Source of the DNA: Tachypleus tridentatus
Lineage: Eukaryota; Arthropoda; Merostomata; Xiphosura; Limulidae
Length of the DNA: 64,000 nt
Direction of reading: 5' to 3'
Assembly (NCBI RefSeq): GCF_004210375.1
Contig: NW_027467782.1
Location: 29,491,276 to 29,555,275 of the forward strand
Below are positions 36,047 through 47,693 of the stretch, in pieces. The notes under the pieces were generated by a model. It made no database searches. It worked only from the letters and a program-made list of their open reading frames with translations, and was not told where the DNA came from. The position numbers and the translations under genes were made by a program. How positions within the stretch are numbered: the stretch's first letter is position 1; the number at the start of each line of letters is the position of its first letter.

Positions 36047-37880
36047 GAATGAATGTATGACTAACAACTCATGTTCTCGTTTAATAACTTTCTTTATCCA
36101 TATAACAGTTTCACTTAACTGCTGTTTAAGAATGTCTAAACAGATTTGAAACCAATAAAATATTTAATATACTTTACAATCATGTTTCCAAGTCATTGGT
36201 ATGTGCTTCGTATAGTATGTTCCATTCTTTTTTCAGTTTAGTTTTACTAACTTTTTTATTATAATGTCTGTAATATATTTAATGTATAATGTATATAAGT
36301 TATGTTGTATAAAATTGTTAACTTAAATAGTATTCCGCAAACTATATTTGCCGTATATAAGCCGGTCTGAAAAGTAACACGCATTCAGCAATAGACATTA
36401 CATACATATAGTGTGGTTGTAATACTATTATGATAAACACTTCTACTTGTTGAGAATCTCTGTGGAACTATACAGAAAATGTAACGGTTAACAATGTAAT
36501 AGGTCTAACACTAATGTCTCATGTTAAGTGTAAATGTATGTTCTAAGGTTTGTCGGGTTTCATTTTATTCACTTTTTATGATTATACTACATTATTAGCT
36601 TGATATCTTGTGTAGAAATAACCTAGATCTTATGGCATATTGTCGACATTAGGGCTGTTAATAAGTAAAAATCCTATTCTGAATTAGCTGTACTAATCCC
36701 GAGATTTATTATCTAATTCTGATCACCATTGGTTTATTAGATCAGAAGTTAATGAATATAATGAACTGTTTGTCTTTTAACAGTTTTGATGAATCAGTTT
36801 AGTTTCAAAAACAAATATTCTGTAATTCATATAAAATCACATCTAATAATGATTTCTGACTATAGATGGTGGTAAAGATTTAATAGCGAACTTTTATTTA
36901 TCAGACGGTCACTGCTTTCATTTGTTGAAATGAAAATAGGTCGTTAGATGTCACAGTATCTCGTAAAAAATTGTATCATGAAAGAAAGCTTCTTCAGTCG
37001 CCAGTCACACATCATATCCCATAAACGTATTTTGAGGATTGGCAAACTAAGTTTTAAAACTGATCTGTTAATGTCACGTGAGTGTGTGTCCCATTAACAT
37101 CACTGCATATGGGGTTTTGAATACTGTTCCTAATATGTTTTCCAATGGCACATAGATCTCATAATTTAAATTACATACAAGTTATTTGAATTTTAAATAC
37201 AAATTTTCTATAATTCACACACGTAGATATCGAAATTGATATTGTTTTTTTATTCTATCGTGTAGAAATTGTTTACAAATTTTGTAGATAACAAACTCTT
37301 AGTTAGATTTATTTATTATTTCCCTCATCATAATGACATTTTTTATTATTATGTTCCTGAAGAAAAATATAAACAAATTGAAAAAAAGAGAAGAACATTG
37401 ATAACAAGTGAATATATATCATCACTCATCTAGAATTTTTGGGGAAAAACTCGACTTTTATTTTCAAAACACATGTTGGAGTTGGACTTTTGTGTGTGAA
37501 CTTGGTATCAGGCTAACTGTTTGTAGCCCTTGTTTCTTTATCCAATGCTCATTACAAGCTTTTCCAGCCTGTTCACACGAAAACTCTGTATAACTTGAAT
37601 GTCAACTGTACGAGAATTTCGAAAGTACCGAAACACCAGTGGTATCAGATACATATGTTATAAGGGTGCAGAACATCATTCATACTTCTTTTGGAATAAT
37701 TACACTCATACTGTTCACAGATTGTAGCTACAAGCATTAGTATTAATTAATATAGCAGTATTGTTGTAATAACTAATGAATGTTTCATAAAAGAAAATGT
37801 GAAAGGTAAAGTAATATTTCCTAACCACGCAGTAGTAGACAAGGCTACTAATTGTGAAACATTAGATGCAGTAGCACAGC
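36047..37880 (+). repeat. Dispersed long repeat, copy 1
   Basis: From 'gaatgtatgactaac' onward it matches copies 2 and 3 in the same orientation. Shared landmarks are 'ttccgcaaactat' and 'tttgccgtatataag' (36,335), 'catttgttgaaatgaaaat' (36,918), 'tttattttcaaaac' (37,455) and 'accagtggtatcagatac' (37,635). Past 37,118 only copy 2 continues at length. The left edge abuts dynein exon 2, and the right edge runs into the Gypsy-type fossil. The type of element is unknown. Confidence 0.85.
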
Positions 37881-39578
37881 ATCATGTGAGAAATAGTAAA
37901 CACCAGACACGACAGAGTAAAATAAATTATGATTTATTTCTTAGGAAATGTGAAAGAAAACATAAAGAAAGCGTAATAACATTACCAGAAGAATATTTGT
38001 AGGAGATGTGACCCTGGTCGTGAAAATCAAGTTTGTCACATAATAGTGTTAAATTAAAATAAACCTATAGCAGAAAACCTCATAAAATGCCAGAGATAGA
38101 CAAGTGTGAAACATATGTTTGAACAAGCAGAACAGAGGGCAGTATCAGTTATTATGTATCCCCGGTTGCATAAGGTCCTTAGAAGAACGGAAAATTAAAT
38201 TTTGGGGAAGAATTTAAAAAGTGATTGATTGTTGTAACAGTTGAAGACATTTATCTGTTACGTAATATACAGGAAACTAAAGAAATGTCAGTTATTGATA
38301 AAAGAAATAGAATATCTAAGACATATGATAATGAAAACAGTATTAAACCTGAACTAAAAGTTAGATATTCCTGCTTTCCTGGGATATATATGATTTTGTA
38401 GTAGGTTTACACCACATTTTGAGTTGTTGGCAAACCTCTAACTGAGCTAACTAAGAAAGAAAGAGAAGTTATTTGGGCAGATAAAAGACAAAAGCTTTCG
38501 TGAAATTAGGACACGCTGCATTAAAATCACTCATTTTAAGTTATTCATTTTTAGTTACTCAGGCGTTAGTAAATAAATTATCTTAAACATATATATTTCA
38601 GGTTATGCTATAAATGCAGTGTTGCCATAATTAAATGAAAACAAAAAAGAACATCCTTTAGCTTATTACAGTAGACATTTACGAAAAGCTGAAGTAAATT
38701 ACTCGGTCTCAGAACAAGAATGTTTAGCCGTAGTATATTGAATGAAAAACTTTTGTTGTTATCTGTATGGTAGGAAATTTACTATCATCACATGTCATGT
38801 ACCATTAAGATGACTAATAACATTAATGAACTTTTCCTCTATGTTAGCCATGTTGATCATTAGTACTCCAAGATTATGATTTTGAAATAATTCATATAAC
38901 AGGCAGAGAACATTCTAATGTGAATGCTCCATGTAACATAAGTGTAGAGTCGCTGAAACTGATGAGAATAGTCTATCAACAAAATTAGAACCGAAAATGA
39001 GGATGAATTAGAAGTAATTAAAATCATGTGATTAGTGAACAAAATAAAGATGAGTAAATAAATAACTTGTGTGTCTGATAAAAAAGCGAATACGATTGTT
39101 AAAGTATTTTAAAATAACATTGCAGCTAGATACGTTGTACTCCAGTATTTAATGCCGGATATAGAAAGTAACTTTGTTTCCAAGTTAATAAAAGATATTT
39201 CTCATTTGTTAATTGCCAAAAAAACAAAAAAATAACTAAAACAACTGCTTTTCATCCAACTCCAACCGTATTAGTAGAAAGATTCAACAGAACTTTGTTG
39301 GATACGATGTCTCAATACTGTGAGAAAGATCAGAATACTTGGACAGAGCTTTTTCATTTATTACGTATGTGCTGAAAATGAGTCTACTTTCGAAAGTCCG
39401 TTCTTTCAACTACATGGTAGAGATGTACTGCTGCCTAAGAAAGATATAATGACTTCTAAAGTATTTACTATGCAGTGATTACAAGACTGAGTTTTAACAG
39501 AGAATGCAGTTCGCTTTTCAGTTAACTGTTAAACATTTAACAAAATCTGCTGAACTTAGAGAGAAACAAGGAAACAGG
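37790..39578 (+). mobile_element. Ty3/Gypsy-type LTR retroelement fossil (pol part)
   Basis: Remnants of a pol region are recognisable in the expected order: the end of the reverse transcriptase, an RNase H-like part (about 38,600-38,830) and an integrase-like part (about 39,240-39,480). No LTR could be identified on the right side. The element is broken, with many interruptions, and looks old. Copy 1 of the dispersed repeat overlaps its left end and may be part of the same element. A family-1 SINE sits at its right edge. Confidence 0.7.
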
Positions 39579-39852
39579 TTTGTTTGTTTTGATTTTCGCG
39601 TAAAGCTTCTCGAAAGCTATCTGCGCTATTCGTCCCTAATTTAACAGTGTAGGACTAAAGGGAATGCAACTAGTCATCATCCCCCCACCGCCAAGTCTTG
39701 GACTACTCTTTCATCAATGACTAGTGAGATTGACGGTCACATTATAACGCTCCCACGGCCGAAAAAAGAGAGCATCTTTAGTGCGACAGGGATTAGAACC
39801 ATCGACCCTTACGTTACGAGTCGAATTCTTAACCCACCTGGCCATGCTGGGC
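39579..39852 (-). repeat. Family-1 SINE, minus strand, diverged
   Basis: It is a full-length copy ending at 'ggccatgctgggct'. Many differences from consensus and no visible target duplication mark it as old. Confidence 0.9.
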
Positions 39853-39939
39853 TCTTTCTGGATATTATCTGATTGTGCGTGCACTTTGATACTTTTTTCT
39901 TTTTAGTATTATTTGTTGGTCGTTATTGCAGCAAAAGGT

Positions 39940-40690
39940 CATGTAAATGATCCAAATATATTCTGTTACATTTGTCGTAAGTTTGTTGTGAGGAATCAAT
40001 GACAAAATATCACAAGATTTCTCAAAAAACATGCAAGGCTGCAATACTCGGAATAAAAAAAGAAATTTCTTATCCAATCTTCATTTTGTAATAAGATCTG
40101 ATGTAGCTGTATCTACTTCACCAGAGACTCTTGATACAGTGTTATCTGATTCTGAATCTGATGTCAATAGAAATAATAATAATGAGTGTTTTCAACTTGA
40201 AGCATCTGATGAACCACAGCTTTTCATACAAGATGAATTTATTAATTTCGTGATAGATTTGAGCCTTTTAAAAGATTCTCCAGGAATTATGGGTTATAGG
40301 GTTCTGGCTTAGAGCTTAATTTCTGTAGGGACATCACATTACTGGTACAGAAATAATGAGAAACAGTTATACTGTTTTCGCATGAAGGTTTCCTGGTTTA
40401 TTGCACTAATATTGCAAAATTAATACCAACACTAGAAGCTGCAGTATATGAGCAGAGTGAATTGTGATTGTTTACTGATTGCTCCAAAAGAAGTCTGAAA
40501 GGTGTTCTACACAATAGTAACTTATATGTATCTGTTCCTATTGCTCATTTGGCTCATACGAAAATCTTGAAATTCTTCTTAATAAGGTCAACTACACATA
40601 CCATCACTGACTATTTTGTGGATACTTAAAAGTTCTTTCTATTTTGTAAGATTGGCAATCAAGTTATACAGAGTTTTTATATTTTATGAA
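39940..40690 (+). pseudogene. N-terminal piece of the multicopy uncharacterised arthropod protein
   Basis: The plus strand reads 'NDPNIFCYICRKFVVRNQ', 'TSPETLDTVLSDSESDVN', 'SDEPQLFIQDEFINFVIDL', 'LLKDSPGIMGYR', 'SHYWYRNNEKQL', 'LFTDCSKRSLKGVLHNSN' and 'VPIAHLAHTK'. This is the N-terminal half of the family whose C-terminal half is at 24,005-24,580. The CYIC start suggests a zinc-binding motif. An open 93-codon block covers 40,031-40,312. Stops follow 'VVRNQ' and 'YRVLA', and frames shift further on, so the copy is decayed. The function of the family is unknown. Confidence 0.7.
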
Positions 40691-41398
40691 AGCTTTCAGG
40701 AAAGTTTAAGCTAACATAACGTAATCCAAACTAATCTGAATTCATGTTTTTTGTTGAATGGGACAGGAACATAGTCTTCAACATTGAAAAAGAAACAATG
40801 GACATGCATTGTCCTGGTTGATAAATAAAAGATAGACCAGAATACGTAGTTTTAATTATAAAATACGAGTATTTCACAAATCAAGATGAATGAGTATTCA
40901 TATTTGTTTCTCAATGTTTTTATCTTTACTTCAGTTTATTTATATTTCTCTTGAAAAACATAATAATAAAAAGTTATAAACGCAATAATAATTGGATCTA
41001 AGTAAGAGTTTGTTTTTTCCTTTTTTCAGACAATATCGACGTCATAGAAAGAAATGAATATTTATTTTAAAGTCTGCGTATCTGAATTATTAAAAATCAA
41101 AATAACTTGTATCTAATTTAAATTATCAGGTGTATGTTATGTTGCATAAACTCTTTGGAACAGTATTAAAAACTCCATATGTTGTGATATTATTGAGCCA
41201 CACACTCACGTGATATCAACAGATCAATTTTAATTATTAATTAGCCAATTTCCAAAGTAAATTTATGGATCATGAAGTATGGTTGGCTACAGTCGAATCT
41301 TTATTTCACATTACAGTTTTATTAGACACGAAGACATCCATCTTACTATTTTTATTTTAACAAATCAAATCAGTGGCCGTATGATTAATGAAAAGTCG
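40691..41398. other. AT-rich DNA, nothing recognised
   Basis: No gene or repeat could be supported. Confidence 0.45.
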
Positions 41399-41867
41399 CT
41401 ATTAATCTCCCTGAGGGACACCAGCTTGTGGAGTAAAGTATTCAGAAAAAGTTACTTTAACATTTACTCTACATTTTCTATTTTTCAAAAAGTTAGATAA
41501 CCAGCGAATAATTCCTCGCGGTAGTTCCATTTCATTCTTTCGGAACCTTAGACCATCGTGCCAAACAGTGTCGAATGCTTCCTCGATATCAAGGAAGCAA
41601 GCGACTGTACATTCTTTTTTATTGAAGCTATCTATTATTGTTTCGGTTAATCGGATAAGGTGGTCTGTCGTTTGTTTAAATTTCCTGAATCCATTTTGTT
41701 CTTTTGGTAATTTTGATGTTATCTCCAAGAATGTGGAGAGTCTATTACTGATTATTCTTTCAAGAATGACCAGCCTACACAGCTGGTCAGGCTGATTGGT
41801 CGGTTGCTATCAGGTTTATTCGCTGGCTTTTCTTCCTTATAGAACATTAATATATTTGCAAGTTTTA

Positions 41868-42143
41868 GGCCTGGCATGGCCAAGCGCGTAAGGCGTGCGA
41901 CTCGTAATCCGAGGGTCGCGGGTTCGCGCCCGCGTCGCGCTAAACATACTCGCCCTCCCAGCCGTGGGGGTGTATAATGTTACGGTCAATCCCACTATTC
42001 GTTGGTAAAAGAGTAGCCCAAGAGTTGGCGGTGGGTGGTGATGACTAGCTGCCTTCCCTCTAGTCTTACACTGCTAAATTAGGGACGGCTAGCACAGATA
42101 GCCCTCGAGTAGCTTTGTGCGAAATTCCAAAAACAAACAAAAC
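41868..42143 (+). repeat. Family-1 SINE, full length, target duplication
   Basis: It is close to the consensus from 'ggcctggcatggccaagcg' to 'gcgaaattccaaaaacaaac'. The target duplication 'atttgcaag' lies at 41,854-41,862 and 42,144-42,152. It is inserted in the minus-strand LINE and is younger than it. Confidence 0.97.
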
Positions 42144-42382
42144 ATTTGCAAGCTTCCAAGAAACTGGGATGTATCCTGAGGATAGAGATAAGTTAAAAGT
42201 GAATTTAGGTGGTCAAACAATTTCCCTTTTAGAAGTGCCCTTTTTTGTTTTTGTGTTTTTTAGAAGGACAGCTTGCATTTAATCTTCATCTGGTGCTTTG
42301 TTTTTTCGTGGTTTTGGCGGTGGGTGGTGATTGCTTCAAGTAATTCTTGAAGGGATATTTCATTTGTTAGTAACGTGCTTGC

Positions 42383-42650
42383 CTAGCGCGTTAAGGCGTG
42401 CACTTCGTAATCTGAGGGTCGCGGGTTCGCGCCCGAGTCGCGCCAAACAAGCTCGCCCTCCCAGCCGTGGGGCGTTATAATGTGACGGTCAATCCCACTA
42501 TTCGTTGGTAAAAGAGTAGCCCAAGAGTTGGCGGTGGGTGGTGATGACTAGCTGCCTTCCCTCTGGTCTTACACTGCTAAATTAGGGACGGCTAGCACAG
42601 ATAGCCCTCGAATAGCTTTGTGCGAAATTCCAAAAACAAACAAACAAACA
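42383..42650 (+). repeat. Family-1 SINE, target duplication of 14 bp
   Basis: It lacks a few bases of the extreme 5' end. The target duplication 'agtaacgtgcttgc' (42,369-42,382) versus 'agtagcatgcttgc' (42,651-42,664) has two mismatches. This is the second SINE in the same LINE. Confidence 0.95.
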
Positions 42651-42904
42651 AGTAGCATGCTTGCATAATCTGTGTCGGAACTTATATTTGTATCAGTTAT
42701 GTTTATTGGAAAAATTAGTACAAATTGATGTTTATTGTTTAATATGTAATTGGTGACTTTATTGTAGAAATATGTATTCATATCTGGATCAGTGTGGTTT
42801 TAAAAACATTTTGGAGTTGATCTTTGAAAGCTTCGGCTATTTCTTTATTTGTGTGTGCTATAGTATTATTATGTTCAAGTGGAGGTTATTTCTTTGTGTC
42901 TGAT

Positions 42905-43497
42905 TCAAAATTACCCGAAATTCAAAACGGAGTTCGAAAGTACCATCATACTTCAGACCACCTGATTCGACTTACAGAATCAATTACTGACACTTTTAAT
43001 AAAAATGAATGCACTGTAGTTTGCTTTCTCGATATTGAGAAAGCTTTTGACACAGTGTGGCATAATGGTTTATGACATAGGTTACAGGAAATGGCTTTAC
43101 CCCAGCTGGCTGTCCAACTTTCTGAACAACCCAAAGTGCAAAGTAAATGTGAATAGAGCTCACTCAGGGTCCTTTTCACCCGAAGCAGGAGTTCCGCAGG
43201 GAGGGGTTGTTAGCCCTATATTATTTATCATGTATGTGAGTAATATGCCTCTGTCGGACCTAAATTTAGGTTTTGCATCACAGTTTGCTGACGATGTAGC
43301 AGTCTGGAAAAGTGCCCCCACTCTTTCAATTGCAGCAACGAACCTACAACCAGTTCTAAATAACATCGAAGAATACTGCCAGAAATACAGAATTTAAATC
43401 AATATTCCGAAAACGCAAGTGATATTATTCAGTAGACTCAATAAACTGAAAAAAATTCACCAAAGCTCTGCTTAAATGAGTCACTTTTACTGACCGC
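42905..43497 (+). mobile_element. Jockey-like LINE, plus strand, RT fragment
   Basis: It reads 'SKLPEIQNGVRKYHHTSD', 'FLDIEKAFDTVWHNGL', 'AGVPQGGVVSPILFIMYV' and 'FASQFADDVAVW'. It therefore contains the RT palm from motif A to the FADD catalytic box, followed by 'INIPKTQVILFSR'. It belongs to the same family as the neighbouring minus-strand copy but is a different copy. One stop follows 'HNGL' and a shift follows it. The segment 43,035-43,397 is open. Confidence 0.85.
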
Positions 43498-43499
43498 TA

Positions 43500-44319
43500 C
43501 TTCTGCTAATTTTTTTATTTTATTGTTATTACTAGTAGTAGTAGCATTTTCCATATGGAAAAAAGTAACATAAAAAATAAAGAAAAGAAATAATACAAAA
43601 ATGTATATTAAAATGAAAATAAAAAAATAAACTTTCTTGTGTGTCCAAGCATGGACTGTGCCCTGAAACGGGCCAGATGCTATCAACATTCGGAAGAGAG
43701 TAAGAGGACTACTGTACCTGACCCTCCTGGGTATTTAACATCAATACCCAAATACCCACTCAGAGAGATCGAACTCTCTTCAGCAAAGATGGCTGCTTCG
43801 AGCAACAACTGGCGCAATGCTTCATCATTTCTGCCAAGTTTCTCGTTTAAATTGCTGCATCTCCTCACTTCTGATCGACTTCCCGCCTCTTACAATAGTT
43901 TTCTTAAGAATGAATACTAATGAAGCAGAACTTAGAATCTAATTTGACGTTCAAAAAATGCGTAAATTTGGACATCTACTTTGAATATATCTGTAAAAGT
44001 TATTTATTTTCTGTGTATGCACGAAAACAATAATATTTCTATTAACACGAAAGTGTGCCGTTTAAGCAAACCACAGTAATAATAAGTTAGCAAAGAACGA
44101 TTTTAAACAAAATGAAGTCATTTGTTCTAAGGTAACATACTACATGTTTCGACAGAACATTAATGTGTCTGAACAAGTCAAACCAATGTGATGTCGAAAA
44201 TCTAGTATGTTCTCTCAGAATAAATCGCGTCTTTATGCTTAGAAATACTTGTTTTCTTAATCGTTATTTATATAAGAATAATGTGATGCTTCCTCACCCA
44301 CGTAAAAGACATAGCCGTA
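43500..44319. other. Unassigned DNA with a GC-richer island
   Basis: 43,630-43,920 is less AT-rich than its surroundings and open in two opposite frames. The minus-strand frame (43,683-43,868, 'NLNEKLGRNDEALRQLLLE') looks more protein-like. No splice pair or family was identified, so it is left as a note. Confidence 0.3.
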
Positions 44320-45437
44320 AATATAATTTCTTCCACGTTCAACTTAATTTGTCCTTTCAGCACTTAACACGTAACTTTTAAAGTATTACACTTCAAATGT
44401 AAAGAGGTTTTCACAGAATCATTTGTCTCTCATCACATAGCTCAATTCATGAGACTGGTATTCAACGAAAAACGTATTGGGTGATGACAAATATAAGACT
44501 GGAAAGTTACTTTTTATACACCTTTCTTTTCTAGCCGTAACAGAATGAAATCAAAATTGGTGGTCAAACTTCTAGCTACACTTGTAACATTGACAATAAA
44601 TAATTCTAAAGAAAATATTCATTCATCAATTAGCCTGGCTACGTTGTTTGTTCAGTTTAAGACATAAAGGTATAGCTACCAGTTTGGTCTGCAATTTTAT
44701 TTCATTCCTTTAAGTCACACATTTAATTCTTCTTTTCGCCGCACATCACTTTCACATTTAATTTGATTAGACTTTTATCAATACACGTTAACAAATCCCA
44801 TCAAATAAGAAATGAATAAGATCACAACCATATTATTCAAAACGGAACTTTACGTATCTTTGTTTCTTCTCAAAACATGGTCAATAGCTTATTTATAGTA
44901 ACAACATGGAATATAGACTAACAGATACTTGTCATTAACCCTCTGAAATCGGCAGAGCTCTTTGAAACATCATCATCTGTGCTAAATACTTAATATAACA
45001 TCTCCTGATGCAAAATTTAATCAAAGTTTTTCACGTTATATCTCATTAATTTCTTAACACATTGCCTTATAATTTGGTGTTGGAAGTAAAATTCCAATAA
45101 ATATAATCACATGATAGTTTGGGTTACCAGGGTCTGAAGACAGAAAATAGAAAAACGTTAAACTATTACTTCTGTTAACTCTCCAGTCGGATCGTCACCT
45201 TGTCGTGGTGAGAGAGCATGCGCGTGCAAGTAATCCTGAGAGCGATGTCGTCGGGAGGCTTGCGTTTCTGGTAGGGTCATCCATGATGGCAAGATCGAGG
45301 GTGAGGTTCTTGACAAAAACGACCCAACCCCAAGACCTCAACCTGGACTCCTTAACGGCAGGAAGGACGGACAAGGGCTGCAGCAGTTCTACAAGTTCTA
45401 ATCGTCTTGGTGTCCATGCCATTGGACTCGACTTGTT
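44320..45437 (+). repeat. 1.1-kb direct duplication, left copy
   Basis: It is nearly identical (I count roughly 25 differences and 1-bp indels) to 62,211-63,333, in the same orientation about 17.9 kb away. The last 255 bp are a LINE-like 5' segment (listed separately). It ends at 'gacttgttggg', where a SINE fragment begins. Confidence 0.95.
45183..45437 (+). mobile_element. Probable RTE-like LINE 5' segment, left copy
   Basis: The phrase 'ggatcgtcaccttgtcgtgg' and the following GC-rich text resemble, from memory, the conserved 5' leader of RTE-type non-LTR elements. It ends just after 'SSSTSSNRLG', where such elements start their endonuclease domain. Everything beyond is missing. The overlapping open frames on both strands are properties of this GC-rich leader and are not separate genes. 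Confidence 0.5.
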
Positions 45438-45618
45438 GGGGGCGTTATAAGGTGACGGTCAATCCCACTTTTTGTTGGTGAAAGAGTCGCCCAAGAGTTG
45501 GCGGTGGGTGGTGATGACTAGCTGCCTTCCCTCTAGTCTTACACTGCTAAATTAGGGACGGCTAGCACAAATAGCCCTCGAGTAGCTTTGTGCGAAATGC
45601 CAAATAAACCAAACAAAT
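45438..45618 (+). repeat. Family-1 SINE, 5'-truncated
   Basis: It starts at 'ggcgttataaggtgacggtc' and runs to the A/C-rich tail. It is joined directly to the end of the LINE-like leader. Confidence 0.9.
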
Positions 45619-46251
45619 CCTTGACCTCGGACAAGGACACCGCCTGAAGGTAAAACGCTTGACGCTAGCGGTTTCAACAGTTGGTTCACATCTGCTAATT
45701 TCCGCTGCAAGTTACTGTTGATTATATGTGCCAGGCACGCCTTCAATAATAATGAAAAGGTTGGGTGTTTTGTTTTAAGTGGTGTATTTTTTGGTTGTGT
45801 AGTTTCATTCTGTAATGAATTTCTACTTTTCTTTTCGACACTACCAGAGTAAACTCTTGGTTTTCATTTGTTTGTTCTAGATTTTTTCTTCTTCATTAGT
45901 TTCTGCGTTATCAACATCCAAGGCTTTGTTTAAGTTAGTAGCATCATTCGTAGTATTTTTAGTGTAGGAAGGAACTATCTCCACCTCTGTATGAGAAGTT
46001 TCTTCACCTTCATCTTCAGAATTTTCACTTGAATTACGTAACTCTTTTTTCTTCTCATTCAACTGGTGCTGTTTCTTACAGTATGGGTAATTAGTTTTAT
46101 CCAAGTGAGTATAGTAATTTATCTTTGTTCAGATAAGTGAAGGTGGTTGTCGCAGGGAAAGGGTTATAAGTTTTTCCTACACTATTCTTATATACGCTCA
46201 AAAGTTTGCAGAAAACTCTCCTATATCTCAGCTCACACTCGCTAAAAGTCC
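45619..46251. other. Unassigned DNA with an acidic open frame
   Basis: Apart from the minus-strand frame at 45,877-46,104, nothing was recognised. Confidence 0.35.
45877..46104 (-). CDS. Anonymous acidic 75-codon open frame
   Basis: The minus-strand translation is Lys-rich at first ('YCKKQHQLNEKKKELRN') and then strongly acidic ('SSENSEDEGEE'), ending 'AETNEEEKI'. The charge-segregated composition is typical of real disordered protein and unlike the repeat frames. A second minus-strand frame, 45,552-45,746, partly SINE, continues leftward. No domain or splice sites can be fixed. It could be an exon or a transposon remnant. Confidence 0.25.
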   Translation of the reverse strand: MDKTNYPYCKKQHQLNEKKKELRNSSENSEDEGEETSHTEVEIVPSYTKNTTNDATNLNKALDVDNAETNEEEKI

Positions 46252-46510
46252 CCGGCGTTCGACTCGTAAACTTAGTGCCGCGGGTTCGAATCCTGGTCGC
46301 ACCAAACATACTCGCCCTTTCAGTCGTTGGAGCGTTATAATGTAACGGTCAATCCCACAGTCAATCCACTATTCGTTGGTAAAAGAGTAACCAAAGAGTT
46401 GGCGGAGCGTGGTGATGACTAGCTGCCTTCCCTCTTGTCTTACACTGCTAAATTAGGAACGGGTAGGCGCAGATAGCCCTCGATTGGCTATGCGCGAAAT
46501 TCAAAAACAA
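46252..46510 (+). repeat. Family-1 SINE, plus strand
   Basis: It lacks the first bases of the tRNA head. It carries a small internal duplication, where 'caatccca' is followed by 'cagtcaatcca' at about 46,351-46,370. Confidence 0.9.
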
Positions 46511-47419
46511 GCAGTTGAGATGTTAACTCTGATAGTTCCAGTAAGACATAACTAAAAACACATCTTTGCTATCAAAAGCATTATTTGATAAAACAAGACA
46601 GAAACCTAAATAACCAAGGGCACTTCAAAATCTGTTAAGCAGAATTTGAGTAAATTAATCTACGAGACAATTTTTGTGTCCTTTTTCAACCTATATTTAC
46701 TTACACTACTAATACCAGCGGTAGGGAGTGGGTATATTTTATTCAATTTTATTATTATTCAGGATTCCTATCAACCTACCTTCAATTAAAATTATTCTAG
46801 GCAGGATTACACTGAATTAATCTATGATACTTTTGGTACGATCGAGAACATCAATCGATATTAGCTCTCAACTCGATCAAGAGGTGATGAAGATATGAGT
46901 TAGAAGATCGTACTTAAAATATTAATAAAATAATAATAACTTTGAGCCGTTTAATAAGCCGCTGTGCTGCAGCTGAGAAAAAACATATCATATACATATT
47001 ATAAAATAAACTTGCCACTTTGTTTTTCATGTTGTTTTGTTAAAGGTACACATTAAAGAATAGTATTAGAACAAATAAACTACGTTGTATGTATATTTCA
47101 ACTGGAGATTCGTAATACTTCTCTAAACAACTGGAATATCAAATCACGTCAATAATACATCGAACTCTAGCTGTCTTCAATAAATTGTATAGAATACACG
47201 TGCAGTGAGGTCTATTCGAGATGTTTATCTACATTTAGAACAGGTTTTCTGGTTCAGTTGTGACATTTTTGACTGGAAACGTATTGACCTTTTTTTTTTT
47301 TTTACTTAAGGGCTACATAGTGTGTAACTTGTTGTTGTTAATCTATCCACATTCACTTGTTAAAACGCGCTGTGCAGAAATCTGTACAAATTGGCTTGTG
47401 ATAATATACGTTCTTAGAA
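46511..47419. other. AT-rich DNA, nothing recognised
   Basis: A poly-T run at 47,290-47,303 is the only simple feature. Confidence 0.45.
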
Positions 47420-47693
47420 GGCTCGGCATGGCCAGGTGGGTTGAAGCGTTCGACTCGTAATCTAAGGGTCGCAGGTTGAATTATGGTCGCACCAAACATG
47501 CTCGCACTTTCGGCCGTGATGGCGTTATAATTTTCGGTCAACTCCATTATTCGCTGGTAAAAGAATCGCCCAAGAGTTGGCGGTGGGTGGTGATGACTGC
47601 CTGCCGTCTCTCCAGTCTTAAACTGCAAAATTAGGGACGGCTAGCGCAGATAGTCCTTATGTAGCTTTGCGCGAAATTCAAAAACAAACAAAC
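47420..47693 (+). repeat. Family-1 SINE, full length, diverged
   Basis: It runs from 'ggctcggcatggccaggtgg' to 'cgaaattcaaaaacaaac'. No target duplication was seen. Confidence 0.92.

Larger units (their letters stand above)
41399..42890 (-). mobile_element. Jockey-like LINE, minus strand, hosting two SINEs
   Basis: Reading right to left: 'NKEIAEAFKDQLQNVF' (about 42,800), 'EISLQELLEAI' (about 42,350), 'SNRPISLTSCVG' (about 41,790), 'NGFRKFKQTTDHLIRLTE' and 'FLDIEEAFDTVWHDGL' (41,560-41,700), ending at 'AGVPQG'. The middle is split by two plus-strand SINEs whose target duplications lie in LINE sequence. A few stops and shifts occur, but the last 108 codons are open. 'FLDIEEAFDTVW' carries the first catalytic Asp of the RT. 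The part after 'VPQG', including the FADD box, is absent. Confidence 0.85.

Noticed and set aside
41868-42143. tRNA gene in the GC-rich SINE head
   Set aside because: The head has A- and B-box-like words but is followed at once by the SINE body, recurs at over a dozen sites and does not fold into a full cloverleaf by eye. It is a SINE promoter, not a tRNA gene.
42946-43366. Minus-strand frames under the plus-strand LINE
   Set aside because: They are antisense shadows of the RT coding sequence, which has clear family motifs on the plus strand.
41399-43497. Single LINE with a twin-priming 5' inversion
   Set aside because: Both arms contain the same RT block with different residues, so they are separate copies and not one inverted insertion.
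43639-43920. 93-codon plus-strand frame
   Set aside because: The opposite strand is also open and neither has a recognised motif. The openness probably reflects the local GC-rich island.
45195-45450. Pair of 75-81-codon frames on opposite strands (and their twins at 63,089-63,362)
   Set aside because: They are the GC-rich LINE-like leader, open on both strands because of composition. Only the short 'SSSTSSNRLG' portion may be coding.
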